A DNA stretch of 37,588 bases from contig JBBEBO010000051.1 in the NCBI GenBank assembly GCA_040882265.1, forward strand, positions 1-37,588, given 5' to 3'. Shown here piece by piece: positions 24,825 through 32,973 of this stretch. The DNA is from Brumimicrobium sp040882265. Its GTDB lineage: Bacteria > Bacteroidota > Bacteroidia > Flavobacteriales_D > Crocinitomicaceae. Position numbers and translations under genes: made by a program. Position 1 is the first letter of the stretch. Each line of letters opens with the position of its first letter. Below the pieces are notes generated by a model, which was given only the letters and a program-made list of their open reading frames with translations, had not been told where the DNA came from and did no database searches.

Positions 24825-26063
24825 TTATCTATTCACATCAAAAACCAGCGTTGACAACTTCTCTGGGTCAAAAAATTGTTTAGAAAGAGTTTGTATGTCT
24901 TCAGCAGTAATATTATCAATACGTTCATATATTTCTTGAAGCGTATCAATTTGATCAAAAATCAACAGACTTTTTCCAAAGTTTAACATCAGTCCAGAAT
25001 TACTATCCATTCCTAAAGCTATATGCCCTTTGAGTTGCAGTTTTGCTTTTTGGAGTTGATTTGTTGTCAATGGTAGATTTATAAATCGATTAATCTCTTT
25101 TTTTATTAGGCGAAGAATCTTCTTTTTATATTTAGGATCAGTTCCAGCATAAACAAACCAATAACCTGTTTCCTGATAAGGTGTATAACTTGCTTCAATA
25201 TTATAAGCATAACCATGTTTTTCGCGAATAGACAACACTAATCTAGAGTTCAAAGCAGGACCACCAAGAATATTAACCAGTAAAGTCATCACACTTCGGT
25301 TAAGATCATCATATCCAGGCGCCTTTCCTCCTATCATAATGTGAGTCTGATAATTTGCTTCTTGTGATTCTATTGAAAAAGGCTTGCTTTCAACAGGTGA
25401 AATCGGAAGTTGCTTTACACCATTTGCAGCAATTCCTCCAAAATCTTTGTTTAATCTTTTAATTACTTTATTTGCTGATAGGTCGCCAACAAATGAGAGC
25501 ACCATATTTTCGGGATAAAAAAAACGTTCCACATAGTTTAAAAGATCTTCTCTTGTGAAAGATTTCACTGACTCTTCTGTTCCCAGAATGTTATTCCCCA
25601 ATGCATTTCCCTTATACAAATGCGCTTCAAAATCGTCAAATATTTTATCGCTTGGACTGTCTAAATAAGCATTGATCTCATCTAAAATGACATCCTTTTC
25701 TTTTTCAATTTCTTTGGTTGGAAAAGTAGAGTTAAATGTAATGTCAGCCAATAGTTCTGAAGCTCTTGAAAAATGCTCTTTTGAGAAGGCACCATAGATA
25801 CATATTTCTTCTTTTGAAGTATAAGCATTCAACTCACCACCAACAGAATCAAGTCTTGAAAGCACGTGGAAAGCTCTTCTCTTTTTTGTACCTTTAAAAA
25901 TACAATGCTCTAAGAAATGAGCTAACCCCTCTTCGTTTTCTTTTTCAAATCTTGAACCAGCCAATACCGTTACACCTAAATGCGCAACTATAGAAGGATC
26001 ATGCAAGTAAACTACTCGCAATCCATTATCCAACCGATATACAGAAGGCTCAACATTAATCAT
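24825..26063 (-). CDS. M16 family zinc metallopeptidase
   Basis: 412 residues in two M16 halves. The active half carries the inverted zinc motif HFLEH (50-54 region) in EEGLAHFLEHCIFKGTKKR, with the distal Glu about 75 residues later in KDVILDEINAY. The second half (about 215-400) has the inactive-domain pattern, including SRLVLSIREKHGYAYNIEAS. This is the processing-peptidase-like form, like PqqL or bacterial MPP-like peptidases. It has no signal peptide, so it is probably cytoplasmic. Its ATG directly abuts the pdxH stop. Confidence 0.93.
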   Translation of the reverse strand: MINVEPSVYRLDNGLRVVYLHDPSIVAHLGVTVLAGSRFEKENEEGLAHFLEHCIFKGTKKRRAFHVLSRLDSVGGELNAYTSKEEICIYGAFSKEHFSRASELLADITFNSTFPTKEIEKEKDVILDEINAYLDSPSDKIFDDFEAHLYKGNALGNNILGTEESVKSFTREDLLNYVERFFYPENMVLSFVGDLSANKVIKRLNKDFGGIAANGVKQLPISPVESKPFSIESQEANYQTHIMIGGKAPGYDDLNRSVMTLLVNILGGPALNSRLVLSIREKHGYAYNIEASYTPYQETGYWFVYAGTDPKYKKKILRLIKKEINRFINLPLTTNQLQKAKLQLKGHIALGMDSNSGLMLNFGKSLLIFDQIDTLQEIYERIDNITAEDIQTLSKQFFDPEKLSTLVFDVNR

Positions 26064-26720
26064 TTACGGATTTTTTCGATGTACATCCCACTCATCTTTA
26101 CTCACCCTTGTAAAGCAAATTCGATCGTGTAGCCTTTTAGGACGACCTTGCCAAAATTCTAAATATTCTGGCCGAATAAGGTATCCACCCCAAAATTGAG
26201 GGCGAGGTACTTCTTTTCCTTCAAACCTCTTTGTTACCGATTCAAGTGAAGCTTCAAGTTCTTCGCGAGACTGAATTGCTTTACTTTGAGCTGAAGCCCA
26301 TGCTCCAAGCTGACTTCCTCTAGGTCTTGAAGCAAAGTAATCATCAGATAATTCAGTGGGTGCTTTTTCTGCCACACCGTTTATACGAACTTGGCGTTCC
26401 AAACAATCCCAATAAAATAAAACTGAGACCTTTGGATTGGTATTAATTTCAGTTGCTTTTTGACTTTCGTAATTTGTATAAAAAATAATCCCTTCTTCTA
26501 GCAATTCTTTCATATAAACCGTTCTAGTAGAAGGTTGCATTTCTGCATTTACTGTACTCAAAAACATAGCGTGAGGTTCGGAACAATTTCGTTCAAAAGC
26601 TTCTTTGTACCACTTTTTAAAAAGTAGCATAGGATCTGTAGATTTTATTCTGTCGTCCAAGCTCTTACCTTTATTAAATTCTGAATGATCGCCTCGTAAT
26701 TTGGCTACAAATTCTTCCAT
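26064..26720 (-). CDS. pdxH: pyridoxamine 5'-phosphate oxidase
   Basis: 218 residues. PdxH oxidises pyridoxine or pyridoxamine 5'-phosphate to pyridoxal 5'-phosphate using FMN. FMN-binding segments TRTVYMKELLEEGIIFYTNY and KATEINTNPKVSVLFYW, the QVRINGVAEK strand, RPRGSQLGAWAS and the signature EFWQGRPKRLHDRICFTR are all in place. It lies between DUF4494 (8 bp upstream) and the M16 peptidase (0 bp), forming one unit. Confidence 0.96.
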   Translation of the reverse strand: MEEFVAKLRGDHSEFNKGKSLDDRIKSTDPMLLFKKWYKEAFERNCSEPHAMFLSTVNAEMQPSTRTVYMKELLEEGIIFYTNYESQKATEINTNPKVSVLFYWDCLERQVRINGVAEKAPTELSDDYFASRPRGSQLGAWASAQSKAIQSREELEASLESVTKRFEGKEVPRPQFWGGYLIRPEYLEFWQGRPKRLHDRICFTRVSKDEWDVHRKNP

Positions 26721-26728
26721 CAGATTCT

Positions 26729-27367
26729 TTACTTTTCTGTATCATCTTCAAATGTAGAAGTATCTTCTTCAAGCTCTTCTTCCTCAGAATCGTTTATTTC
26801 TTCTTTTTCTTCAACAGCGTTCTCGCTTTCTTGTTCAGATGTATCAACTACATGAGATTCTGTTACTTCAGTAAATTTTTCTTCATGTTCAGCTTTCTCC
26901 TCTGTTGTCATTGGTCTTCGATCCAATTCAACATCTAAATCTGGATTGTAAGGTAAAACCTCAACTATTGGCGTAAGCATAATGGATGGAATCTCAAAAG
27001 TAACAGTCATTTCACTTAAACTTTCTTTAATTCTATCATAAGCTTCCTTAACGTTTCCTGCTGTGACTAAGAAATTATTTGATATTTTTTTCTCTTTACC
27101 AGAATCTGCATCAACACTCACGTAAGTCAACTTGCATTTGTACCAATCCTCTGAATCTTCATAATAGAAAATATCTCCAAAGTCAGTTTTAGAAATTCCA
27201 GTAATCAAAAATTCACCTTTGATTCCAGTTCCAACTTCTTCATATATTCTAGCTTCAGCATCAGTAAAAGATACTGCATCAACTAAATACGGCTCAGTCA
27301 CACGTTTCAAACGTCCGTCTTCAAGCTGTTTTGTGTATTTTACTTTTATTGTGAACCAACTATTCAT
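26729..27367 (-). CDS. DUF4494 domain protein
   Basis: 212 residues. The first 150 residues match DUF4494, a Bacteroidota-restricted family: WFTIKVKYTKQLEDGRLKRV, EPYLVDAVSFTDAEARIYEE, GEFLITGISKTDFGDIFYYE, then WYKCKLTYVSVD. From about 165 on the chain is a Glu/Asp/Ser/Thr-rich disordered tail. The function is unknown. It leads the DUF4494-pdxH-M16 unit, with a probable promoter at 27481-27511. Confidence 0.88.
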   Translation of the reverse strand: MNSWFTIKVKYTKQLEDGRLKRVTEPYLVDAVSFTDAEARIYEEVGTGIKGEFLITGISKTDFGDIFYYEDSEDWYKCKLTYVSVDADSGKEKKISNNFLVTAGNVKEAYDRIKESLSEMTVTFEIPSIMLTPIVEVLPYNPDLDVELDRRPMTTEEKAEHEEKFTEVTESHVVDTSEQESENAVEEKEEINDSEEEELEEDTSTFEDDTEK

Positions 27368-27480
27368 AAATTCAACTTTTTACAATGTGTATTTCAATTT
27401 ATTATACCTGTTTTGAAGTATGTATTCTATTACAGATCAACTGTAATTAATTGGTTTAATAACTTCAAAAATTAGACTTG

Positions 27481-27511
27481 CAAAGTTAGCAGAAAATAAA
27501 ATCTAATCGAA
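27481..27511 (-). promoter_or_regulatory. candidate promoter for DUF4494-pdxH-M16
   Basis: Minus strand: TTCG (27508-27511), 19 nt, TAACTTTG (27481-27488). The -7 box is exact and the -33 box has one change. The leader would be about 110 nt. Confidence 0.4.
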
Positions 27512-27529
27512 TAAAAAGGGTTAAACAAT

Positions 27530-30193
27530 TTAGAAAGGATACCCAATAGCTATGTGAATTTGAGGTTGAAAAGGATTTGGCATTAAATCTTTGTATAAAT
27601 AGTCCCCATTACTGTTAACTCCCCACTTTTCAATTCCTTCTTGGATATAGGGTTCAGAGTCTTGAAATATCCATTGAGCACCTTGAGGTAAGGCTGGGTT
27701 TCTAAGTGGAAGACCAAAATCCAAACGGAAAATCAAAAAGGATAAATCAAGTCGAAGCCCCAAACCAGCAGATAAACTCAACTGTTTATACCAATCTGAT
27801 GTAAACTGACCCTCAGGCCGATTACTATCTTCATTGTATGTCCAAATATTTCCAAAATCCGAGAACACAGCTCCTTTAAACAAATCAGTAATTCTAAATC
27901 TGTATTCAACAGATCCACCTAATCGAATATCACCAATTTCTGTAACTGTTCTATTTGTATCGAGGTAATACTTATATCCACCAGGTCCTAGAGATCTCGC
28001 TCTAAAACCACGATTATCATTTGACCCACCACCAGAAAAGCTGTAATCAAAAGGTAAGTTAGGAGCATTGTTTCCAAATGGAAGCCCGCCACCTATTTGT
28101 AACTTGTAATTTAAGGATCGTTCTTCTTCTAAATAATGGTGTAATCTAATTTCATTATCTAATCGTATAAATTGAGAATACCTCAATCCAAAAAACTCCT
28201 TATTTCCTTCAGCGTTTAAAGGTTGATCTTTCATAAGCAAGTCAACAATCATTCCTGCCATATCAAAATTCGCACCGTAGGAGAACATTAAATCTCCCTC
28301 TCTACGTTCTTGATTCGTCCATTGGTATGAAATTTTAAGATCTTTCCATATAGCTTGATTACTATATGCATTCAATAAAAACAAATCATTTTGATCTTCA
28401 AGACGCTCTTCAAATTCTTTGCTCTTATCGATTGAAACGAATTGTACACCACCTATAAGTGGAATCCCGATTGTAAATATTTGTGTTCTATATACATCAT
28501 AAAACCTCCATAAATAATTAAGTTGAACCGTTTGTCTTTTAAAATCAGGTCTTAATTGATATTTATATGCTGTAGAAAAAGAAGTTTCTGGATTTTGTCG
28601 CTTAGAAAGTTTTGTTAATCCAATTGGAAAAAGTCCTGGAACATCTAATTGAATTGACGGACCAAATTCAAGGGTGTTAAAACTACGTGAATCATCACTT
28701 AAAGCAGTAATCTCCTCGATCTCTTCAAAAACTGCAGGTTGAGATTCAATACCTCCGCTAAAACTTACTGTTAGTCGTTCTCCCCCACGAAATAAGTTTT
28801 TATTAATATAGTTTAATGAAGCTGAAACACCCAAATAACTGTTTGAGTGAGTTCCTTTTGGCTCAAATGAGAATCGCTGTTTCTTTTGAGGTACCAAATA
28901 ATAATGGACATCAATAGTATTGTCTTCATTTTCAATTATTTCAGACTGGACATTTTGGAATAAGTCCGTTTGTAGTAATCGATTATATGATTGATCTACA
29001 TACTCACCTTTATAGTAATTATTTTCTTCTAAATAATTTTGAAATTCTAATAATTCCGCATTTACTGGTAATTTTCCATTATATAAAAATGTTGCTGTTC
29101 TAAATTCACTGTTATTTCCTTCATATTCGTCATATACCAATGTGTCAAAAGTTGGAATGTCATCAAATTGTGAAAGAGATCTGCCTTTATTTTTGATTTG
29201 TTCCTTATAAAAATTACCCTCATATTGAAAAGTATCTCTTAAATGAAAAAACACATTTTTAACTTTAAAATAATCAAATGGTTTTGATACTTTCTTTTCA
29301 TTCTTTTCAATTTTTCTATCTGTTATTTTTAAAGCTATATCAATTGATTTATCTTTTCCTATAGTATCCACTTCAAAGTTAATATAGGACTCTCTAAATC
29401 CATAAACAGAGCGATTCCTCATATACTCTGCCATAGATTTCCTCATTTTACCGAGTGCTTCAGTATCAAATCTAAAAGGTGTTGTTAATACATCCTCTCC
29501 TTCTTTTAAATATGACTCGTATAAATTATCAATTACCTCATTTTTTGTTACTAAATACAATGAGTCTACATGGTAAAGATCTCCTGAATCAAAAATATAT
29601 TTGACTTTGGCTGTCTTTTTTTTATCATTATACTTTACACTAGATTTTACTGTGCCGTCGAAATATCCTTTCTTTTGTAAAAACAACTCCAACTGCTCTT
29701 GTGAAGTATTCATTGAGGAAGTATCAAAAACTTTAGGAGCCTCGCCAAACTCATATTTTAAATTACCTCTCCAAGTTGGTTTTGGATTTAGAGTGTCTTT
29801 CAATTTCACTTTCTTCTTACGATAACTATCTTTACCTCTTGAAAGTGCTCGTTCTATACGTCTTTTATTTATTCGCTCTTGCCTTTCAAGACGTCTTTCA
29901 TTCTTTTTTTGATATCGTTTATACTTTCTTTTCTTTGATTCTGCAGTTTTGGTAGAATCTATTGCATTGTAGGCTCTAAGTTTTAATCTAAACCCGAGTG
30001 TTCTATGATTAGTACGTTGACGAATTACATTTCTAGCATCATCTTCACTAATTTTAGTTTTCTTGGGAATTTCAAGCTTATTTGAAACGAGAAGGTAACG
30101 GTCTTCAGGAACGTTTTTTGTTATATTACATGCGCTTATCGCAATGGTTAGCAATAATAAATATATAAATTTAAATGACAGAATGTGACCCAT
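27530..30193 (-). CDS. tamL: TamL: lipidated BamA/TamA-family outer-membrane protein
   Basis: 887 residues from the ATG at 30193. A lipoprotein signal ends in AISAC, followed by NITKNVPEDRYLLVSNKLE, the typical start of the Bacteroidota TamL family. POTRA-like domains cover about 30-430, including a Lys/Arg-rich insert at about 70-125. A 16-stranded beta-barrel follows, with GGGSNDNRGFRARSLGPGGY corresponding to the conserved VRGF/Y loop and the terminal strand IHIAIGYPF. It should insert or assemble outer-membrane components with TamB. tamB is not next to it here. It is divergent from the methyltransferase. A TTG two codons earlier is an unlikely start. Confidence 0.9.
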   Translation of the reverse strand: MGHILSFKFIYLLLLTIAISACNITKNVPEDRYLLVSNKLEIPKKTKISEDDARNVIRQRTNHRTLGFRLKLRAYNAIDSTKTAESKKRKYKRYQKKNERRLERQERINKRRIERALSRGKDSYRKKKVKLKDTLNPKPTWRGNLKYEFGEAPKVFDTSSMNTSQEQLELFLQKKGYFDGTVKSSVKYNDKKKTAKVKYIFDSGDLYHVDSLYLVTKNEVIDNLYESYLKEGEDVLTTPFRFDTEALGKMRKSMAEYMRNRSVYGFRESYINFEVDTIGKDKSIDIALKITDRKIEKNEKKVSKPFDYFKVKNVFFHLRDTFQYEGNFYKEQIKNKGRSLSQFDDIPTFDTLVYDEYEGNNSEFRTATFLYNGKLPVNAELLEFQNYLEENNYYKGEYVDQSYNRLLQTDLFQNVQSEIIENEDNTIDVHYYLVPQKKQRFSFEPKGTHSNSYLGVSASLNYINKNLFRGGERLTVSFSGGIESQPAVFEEIEEITALSDDSRSFNTLEFGPSIQLDVPGLFPIGLTKLSKRQNPETSFSTAYKYQLRPDFKRQTVQLNYLWRFYDVYRTQIFTIGIPLIGGVQFVSIDKSKEFEERLEDQNDLFLLNAYSNQAIWKDLKISYQWTNQERREGDLMFSYGANFDMAGMIVDLLMKDQPLNAEGNKEFFGLRYSQFIRLDNEIRLHHYLEEERSLNYKLQIGGGLPFGNNAPNLPFDYSFSGGGSNDNRGFRARSLGPGGYKYYLDTNRTVTEIGDIRLGGSVEYRFRITDLFKGAVFSDFGNIWTYNEDSNRPEGQFTSDWYKQLSLSAGLGLRLDLSFLIFRLDFGLPLRNPALPQGAQWIFQDSEPYIQEGIEKWGVNSNGDYLYKDLMPNPFQPQIHIAIGYPF

Positions 30194-30401
30194 GCGCAAC
30201 AAAAATACAAAGGTTGACGTAACTTTGATAGTATTAACTTGAATTAATCTTAATTTTATTTAAAAAGCTAAACTTAATCAATGATTTTGCTCATTTTTTT
30301 AGTGAATTACCAACATATCTCTTCTAGTTTAATTAATACAAAAGTTTTATCTAAAGAGTTAATCTAGCTGGAAAAATGATGTTTTTTTGCTATATATTTA
30401 T
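30194..30401. other. gene-free stretch upstream of tamL
   Basis: AT-rich, without coding potential. It must hold the tamL promoter. A TATTTTTG box lies at 30200-30207 on the minus strand, only 6 bp from the ATG, without a -33 partner, so I do not call it. Confidence 0.5.
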
Positions 30402-30547
30402 TATCACTAATGTCCGAGAAAAATAAAACAAACCTCTCGCAATGTTCGATGTAACACAGGGTTTTAATTATTTTCGAGATTGTAGGATATACTGTAGGGA
30501 CGAACGGTCGTTCGTCCCTACTCAATCTATATCGGACAATAGTGATA
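30402..30547. mobile_element. 146-bp inverted-repeat element upstream of the methyltransferase
   Basis: TATCACTAATGTCCGA (30402-30417) and TCGGACAATAGTGATA (30532-30547) are 16-bp terminal inverted repeats with one mismatch. ATATTTA lies near the left end and directly after the right end, compatible with a partly decayed target duplication. Inside is a perfect 13-bp hairpin, GTAGGGACGAACG (30494-30506) and CGTTCGTCCCTAC (30509-30521) around GT, of the kind often seen as dispersed REP-like palindromes. No protein is encoded. The right end stops 21 bp before the methyltransferase ATG. Confidence 0.7.
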
Positions 30548-30568
30548 TATTTACAAAAAAAATAAGGA

Positions 30569-31288
30569 ATGCTCTCGAAGGAATTAATAAAACGAATCCG
30601 GTCATTACACAAAAAAAAGTTTAGAGATGAGCAACAATTATTTATCATTGAAGGGGGGAAAATAATCAATGAAGCTCTTCAGTTTAACCCCAAGTGCATT
30701 CTAACGATTTACAGCACTTCTCCAGAAAATTATTCTAATCCAGACTTTGAAACAGTTCAAGTTACTCAAAGTGATTTAAAGAAAATTTCAACTCTAAATC
30801 AACCGCAAGGAGACTTGGCTATTTGTCGTTACTTGGAAGGTAATTCAACTAGTCAGATAAAACTTAAAATTGCTTTAGACAAAATACAAGATCCAGGGAA
30901 TTTAGGAACAATCATCAGGCTTGCTGCATGGTTTGGAGTTGAGGAAATCATCGCTTCTCCCGATACCGTAGACTGTTACAACCCTAAAGTTATACAGGCT
31001 ACAATGGGTGCAATTTTTAACGTTAACATTACTTACCGTGATTTAAAATCATATTTGGAAGAAAGCCATTTGCCAATCTACGGTGCGCTTCTTGAAGGTG
31101 AAAATGTCTATCGTTCAAAACTACAAAAAGATGGGGTTTTAATAATGGGGAACGAAGGGAACGGAATTTCTGATGAATTAATCCCGCTCATATCTCACCC
31201 AATTACAATTCCAAAATTTGGTACTGGTGAATCCTTGAATGTCGCTATGGCTACGGGGATTTTGCTTTCTGAATTTTATAGGGATTAG
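30569..31288 (+). CDS. SpoU/TrmH-family RNA 2'-O-methyltransferase
   Basis: 239 residues. An N-terminal substrate-binding domain (about 1-90, RIRSLHKKKFRDEQQLFIIEG) is followed by the knotted SPOUT domain. It carries motif 1 IQDPGNLGTIIRLAAWFGV, motif 2 LIMGNEGNGIS and motif 3 IPKFGTGESLNVAMATGILL. It uses S-adenosylmethionine to methylate a ribose in rRNA or tRNA; the target nucleotide cannot be told. The start follows TAAGGA. A repeat element ends just upstream and its divergent neighbour is tamL, the usual order in Flavobacteriales. Confidence 0.93.
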   Translation: MLSKELIKRIRSLHKKKFRDEQQLFIIEGGKIINEALQFNPKCILTIYSTSPENYSNPDFETVQVTQSDLKKISTLNQPQGDLAICRYLEGNSTSQIKLKIALDKIQDPGNLGTIIRLAAWFGVEEIIASPDTVDCYNPKVIQATMGAIFNVNITYRDLKSYLEESHLPIYGALLEGENVYRSKLQKDGVLIMGNEGNGISDELIPLISHPITIPKFGTGESLNVAMATGILLSEFYRD

Positions 31289-31297
31289 TGACTAAGT

Positions 31298-31350
31298 AGT
31301 GACGAGTGACAGAGTGACAGCAAGCCACACGTGGCTTTTAGTGACGAATT
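31298..31350. repeat. left arm of an inverted hairpin-repeat pair
   Basis: GTGACGAGTGACA, a short extra copy of GAGTGACA, then the hairpin AAGCCAC-AC-GTGGCTT, then TTAGTGACGAATT. The flanks match the right arm (31692-31737) in reverse complement, but the stem sequence differs. It begins 10 bp after the methyltransferase stop. Confidence 0.7.
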
Positions 31351-31432
31351 TGTAGGGCGTGAAGAGTGGTGAGTTGTTTGGTTATATCCTCGAATAGCTT
31401 CTTCGACTTATAAAATCAGTTCTTTATGGATT

Positions 31433-31624
31433 CAAGGCAAACGCATTTAAATTTAGAACTCCTTTTTTCGTTGATTTAATAAAACCAAAGGTTCTTTTGC
31501 CACGGGTTTTAACCCGTGGTTAAAGAATTATTTGGAAGCTCTCATTTTGGCACGACTTTTTGAATCAAAAATCGTGACAAAATGCATTCTTTTCGAGATT
31601 TAGATTTTATATGCGTTTGCCCTG
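31433..31624. mobile_element. MITE-like element, copy B (192 bp)
   Basis: It starts CAAGGCAAACGCAT and ends ATGCGTTTGCCCTG, inverted repeats with one mismatch over 14 bp. It is flanked by a perfect 10-bp target duplication TTTATGGATT (31423-31432 and 31625-31634). Its interior, read on the minus strand, matches copy A. AAATCTCGAAAAGAA is followed by the TTTTG...CAAAA hairpin, then the CCACGGGTT/AACCCGTGG palindrome and CAAAAGAACCTTTGG. It lacks the 210-bp insert of copy A. No transposase is encoded, so it would need one supplied in trans. Confidence 0.88.
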
Positions 31625-31691
31625 TTTATGGATTAATCATGTTTGACATTATTCCCCTTTTTACCGTTATGCACCTACCGTACACGCTCCG

Positions 31692-31737
31692 AATTCGTCA
31701 CTAAAACTAGCTTGCCTAGTTGTTGTCACTCGTCACT
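31692..31737. repeat. right arm of the inverted hairpin-repeat pair
   Basis: Read on the minus strand: GTGACGAGTGACA, the hairpin AACTAG-GCAAG-CTAGTT, then TTTAGTGACGAATT. Both flanks equal those of the left arm, while the stem is different yet still self-complementary. Confidence 0.7.
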
Positions 31738-31776
31738 CTAAAATTTCATCACTTTACAAAACATTTCCCCTTTTTA

Positions 31777-31808
31777 TTTGTCTATATAAAAGATTTAAAA
31801 TATATTTA
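31777..31808 (+). promoter_or_regulatory. candidate promoter of the pirin gene
   Basis: TTTG (31777-31780), 20 nt, TATATTTA (31801-31808), one base off the -7 consensus. Initiation would be near 31813, about 18 nt before the ATG. Confidence 0.5.
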
Positions 31809-31820
31809 CCATGGTAAATA
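31803..31820. promoter_or_regulatory. 18-bp perfect palindrome, candidate operator of the pirin gene
   Basis: TATTTACCATGGTAAATA is self-complementary over all 18 bases, overlaps the -7 box and covers the predicted start of transcription. This is the classic place for a dimeric repressor such as an HxlR, MarR or TetR member. The regulator is not in the window. Confidence 0.55.
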
Positions 31821-31830
31821 CTTTATAGGT

Positions 31831-32952
31831 ATGAAAAAGAAAAATGATAGAAGAAGTTTCTTAGGAAAATTAGCACTTGGAGCAACAGCAGTAGTCTCTG
31901 CACCAGTTCTTGGAGGAATGACATCAAACAAAAAAAACAGTAAAGAAGGAATGAAAACAATTAAAAAAATCAGGGCATTAGGGTTTCAATGGGAAACACT
32001 CGATCCATTTTTATTTTGTGTGCACCACGAAGATAAATATCCAAAAGGGAATGACAATTTCGGACCTGACGCGTCAGCTCTTGAAGGACGTCAACTTGGA
32101 TCAGATTTTAACATTAAAGATGGTTTCCGCATGTATCACGGTAAAGAAGTACCAGGTTTCCCAGGTCACCCACATCGCGGTTTTGAAACGCTGACTGTTG
32201 TTCGAAAAGGAATGGTGGATCACTCTGATTCTGCTGGTGGAGCGGGGAGGTATGGAGATGGAGATTTACAATGGATGACTGCTGGTAGTGGATTAATGCA
32301 TTCTGAAATGTTTCCTCTAATTAAAAAAGATGCTGAAAATCCATTAGAATTGTTTCAAATTTGGTTGAACCTTCCAAAAAGAAGTAAGATGGAAACGCCA
32401 GATTATAAAATGTTTTGGAGCGAGGATATTCCAAACTTTAGACAAGACAATGCATACATCGAAGTACTAGCTGGAGAATTATTCGACAAGAAGTCCCCTA
32501 CTCCTCCAACACCATCTTGGGCGCATGATCCAAATAATCATGTCGGTGTTTACAATATTCAGTTGGATGAAAATTCATTATTTACTCTTCCTGCTACAGC
32601 TGAAGGTGTAAATAGAACAATCTATTTCTATGAAGGAGCTGAACTCAAAATTGATGGAGATACGATTCCAGAATATCATGCTGTGGATGTTGAGTCAACA
32701 GCTGAATTGAAATTTGAGACTGGAAATAACAAAATTAAATTTTTAGTCTTACAAGGTAAACCTATTAATGAACCTGTTGTTCAACATGGTCCATTTGTAA
32801 TGAATTCAAGACAAGAAATCCAAGAAGCTTTTGCTGATTATCAACGTACACAATTTGGTGGATGGCCTTGGCCGAAATATGAGCAAGTGCACGATCGGGA
32901 AAAAGGACGTTTTGCTAAATATTCTGACGGAACCGAAGAATCGAGAACATAA
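31831..32952 (+). CDS. pirin-family cupin protein with Tat signal peptide
   Basis: 373 residues from the ATG at 31831. The N terminus has a twin-arginine signal, DRRSFLGKLALGA, followed by a hydrophobic stretch (about 14-30), so folded export is expected. The pirin core has GHPHRGFETLTVV (metal ligands H113 and H115) and AGSGLMHSEMFP (H157 and E159), then a second cupin half. Pirins bind iron and some act as quercetin 2,3-dioxygenases; exported versions are less studied. An upstream in-frame extension to 31720 starts inside a repeat and lies before the promoter, so it is not used. mntP follows 21 bp later. Confidence 0.88.
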   Translation: MKKKNDRRSFLGKLALGATAVVSAPVLGGMTSNKKNSKEGMKTIKKIRALGFQWETLDPFLFCVHHEDKYPKGNDNFGPDASALEGRQLGSDFNIKDGFRMYHGKEVPGFPGHPHRGFETLTVVRKGMVDHSDSAGGAGRYGDGDLQWMTAGSGLMHSEMFPLIKKDAENPLELFQIWLNLPKRSKMETPDYKMFWSEDIPNFRQDNAYIEVLAGELFDKKSPTPPTPSWAHDPNNHVGVYNIQLDENSLFTLPATAEGVNRTIYFYEGAELKIDGDTIPEYHAVDVESTAELKFETGNNKIKFLVLQGKPINEPVVQHGPFVMNSRQEIQEAFADYQRTQFGGWPWPKYEQVHDREKGRFAKYSDGTEESRT

Positions 32953-32973
32953 ATATCGTTATATTGCTCCCCG

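Noticed and set aside
30364..30669. Overlapping small frames on both strands around the 146-bp element
   Set aside because: They run through a palindrome and across the methyltransferase start, and encode no recognisable product.
31720..31830. N-terminal extension of the pirin protein from a TTG
   Set aside because: It begins inside a repeat arm and lies upstream of the promoter. The Tat signal starts at 31831.
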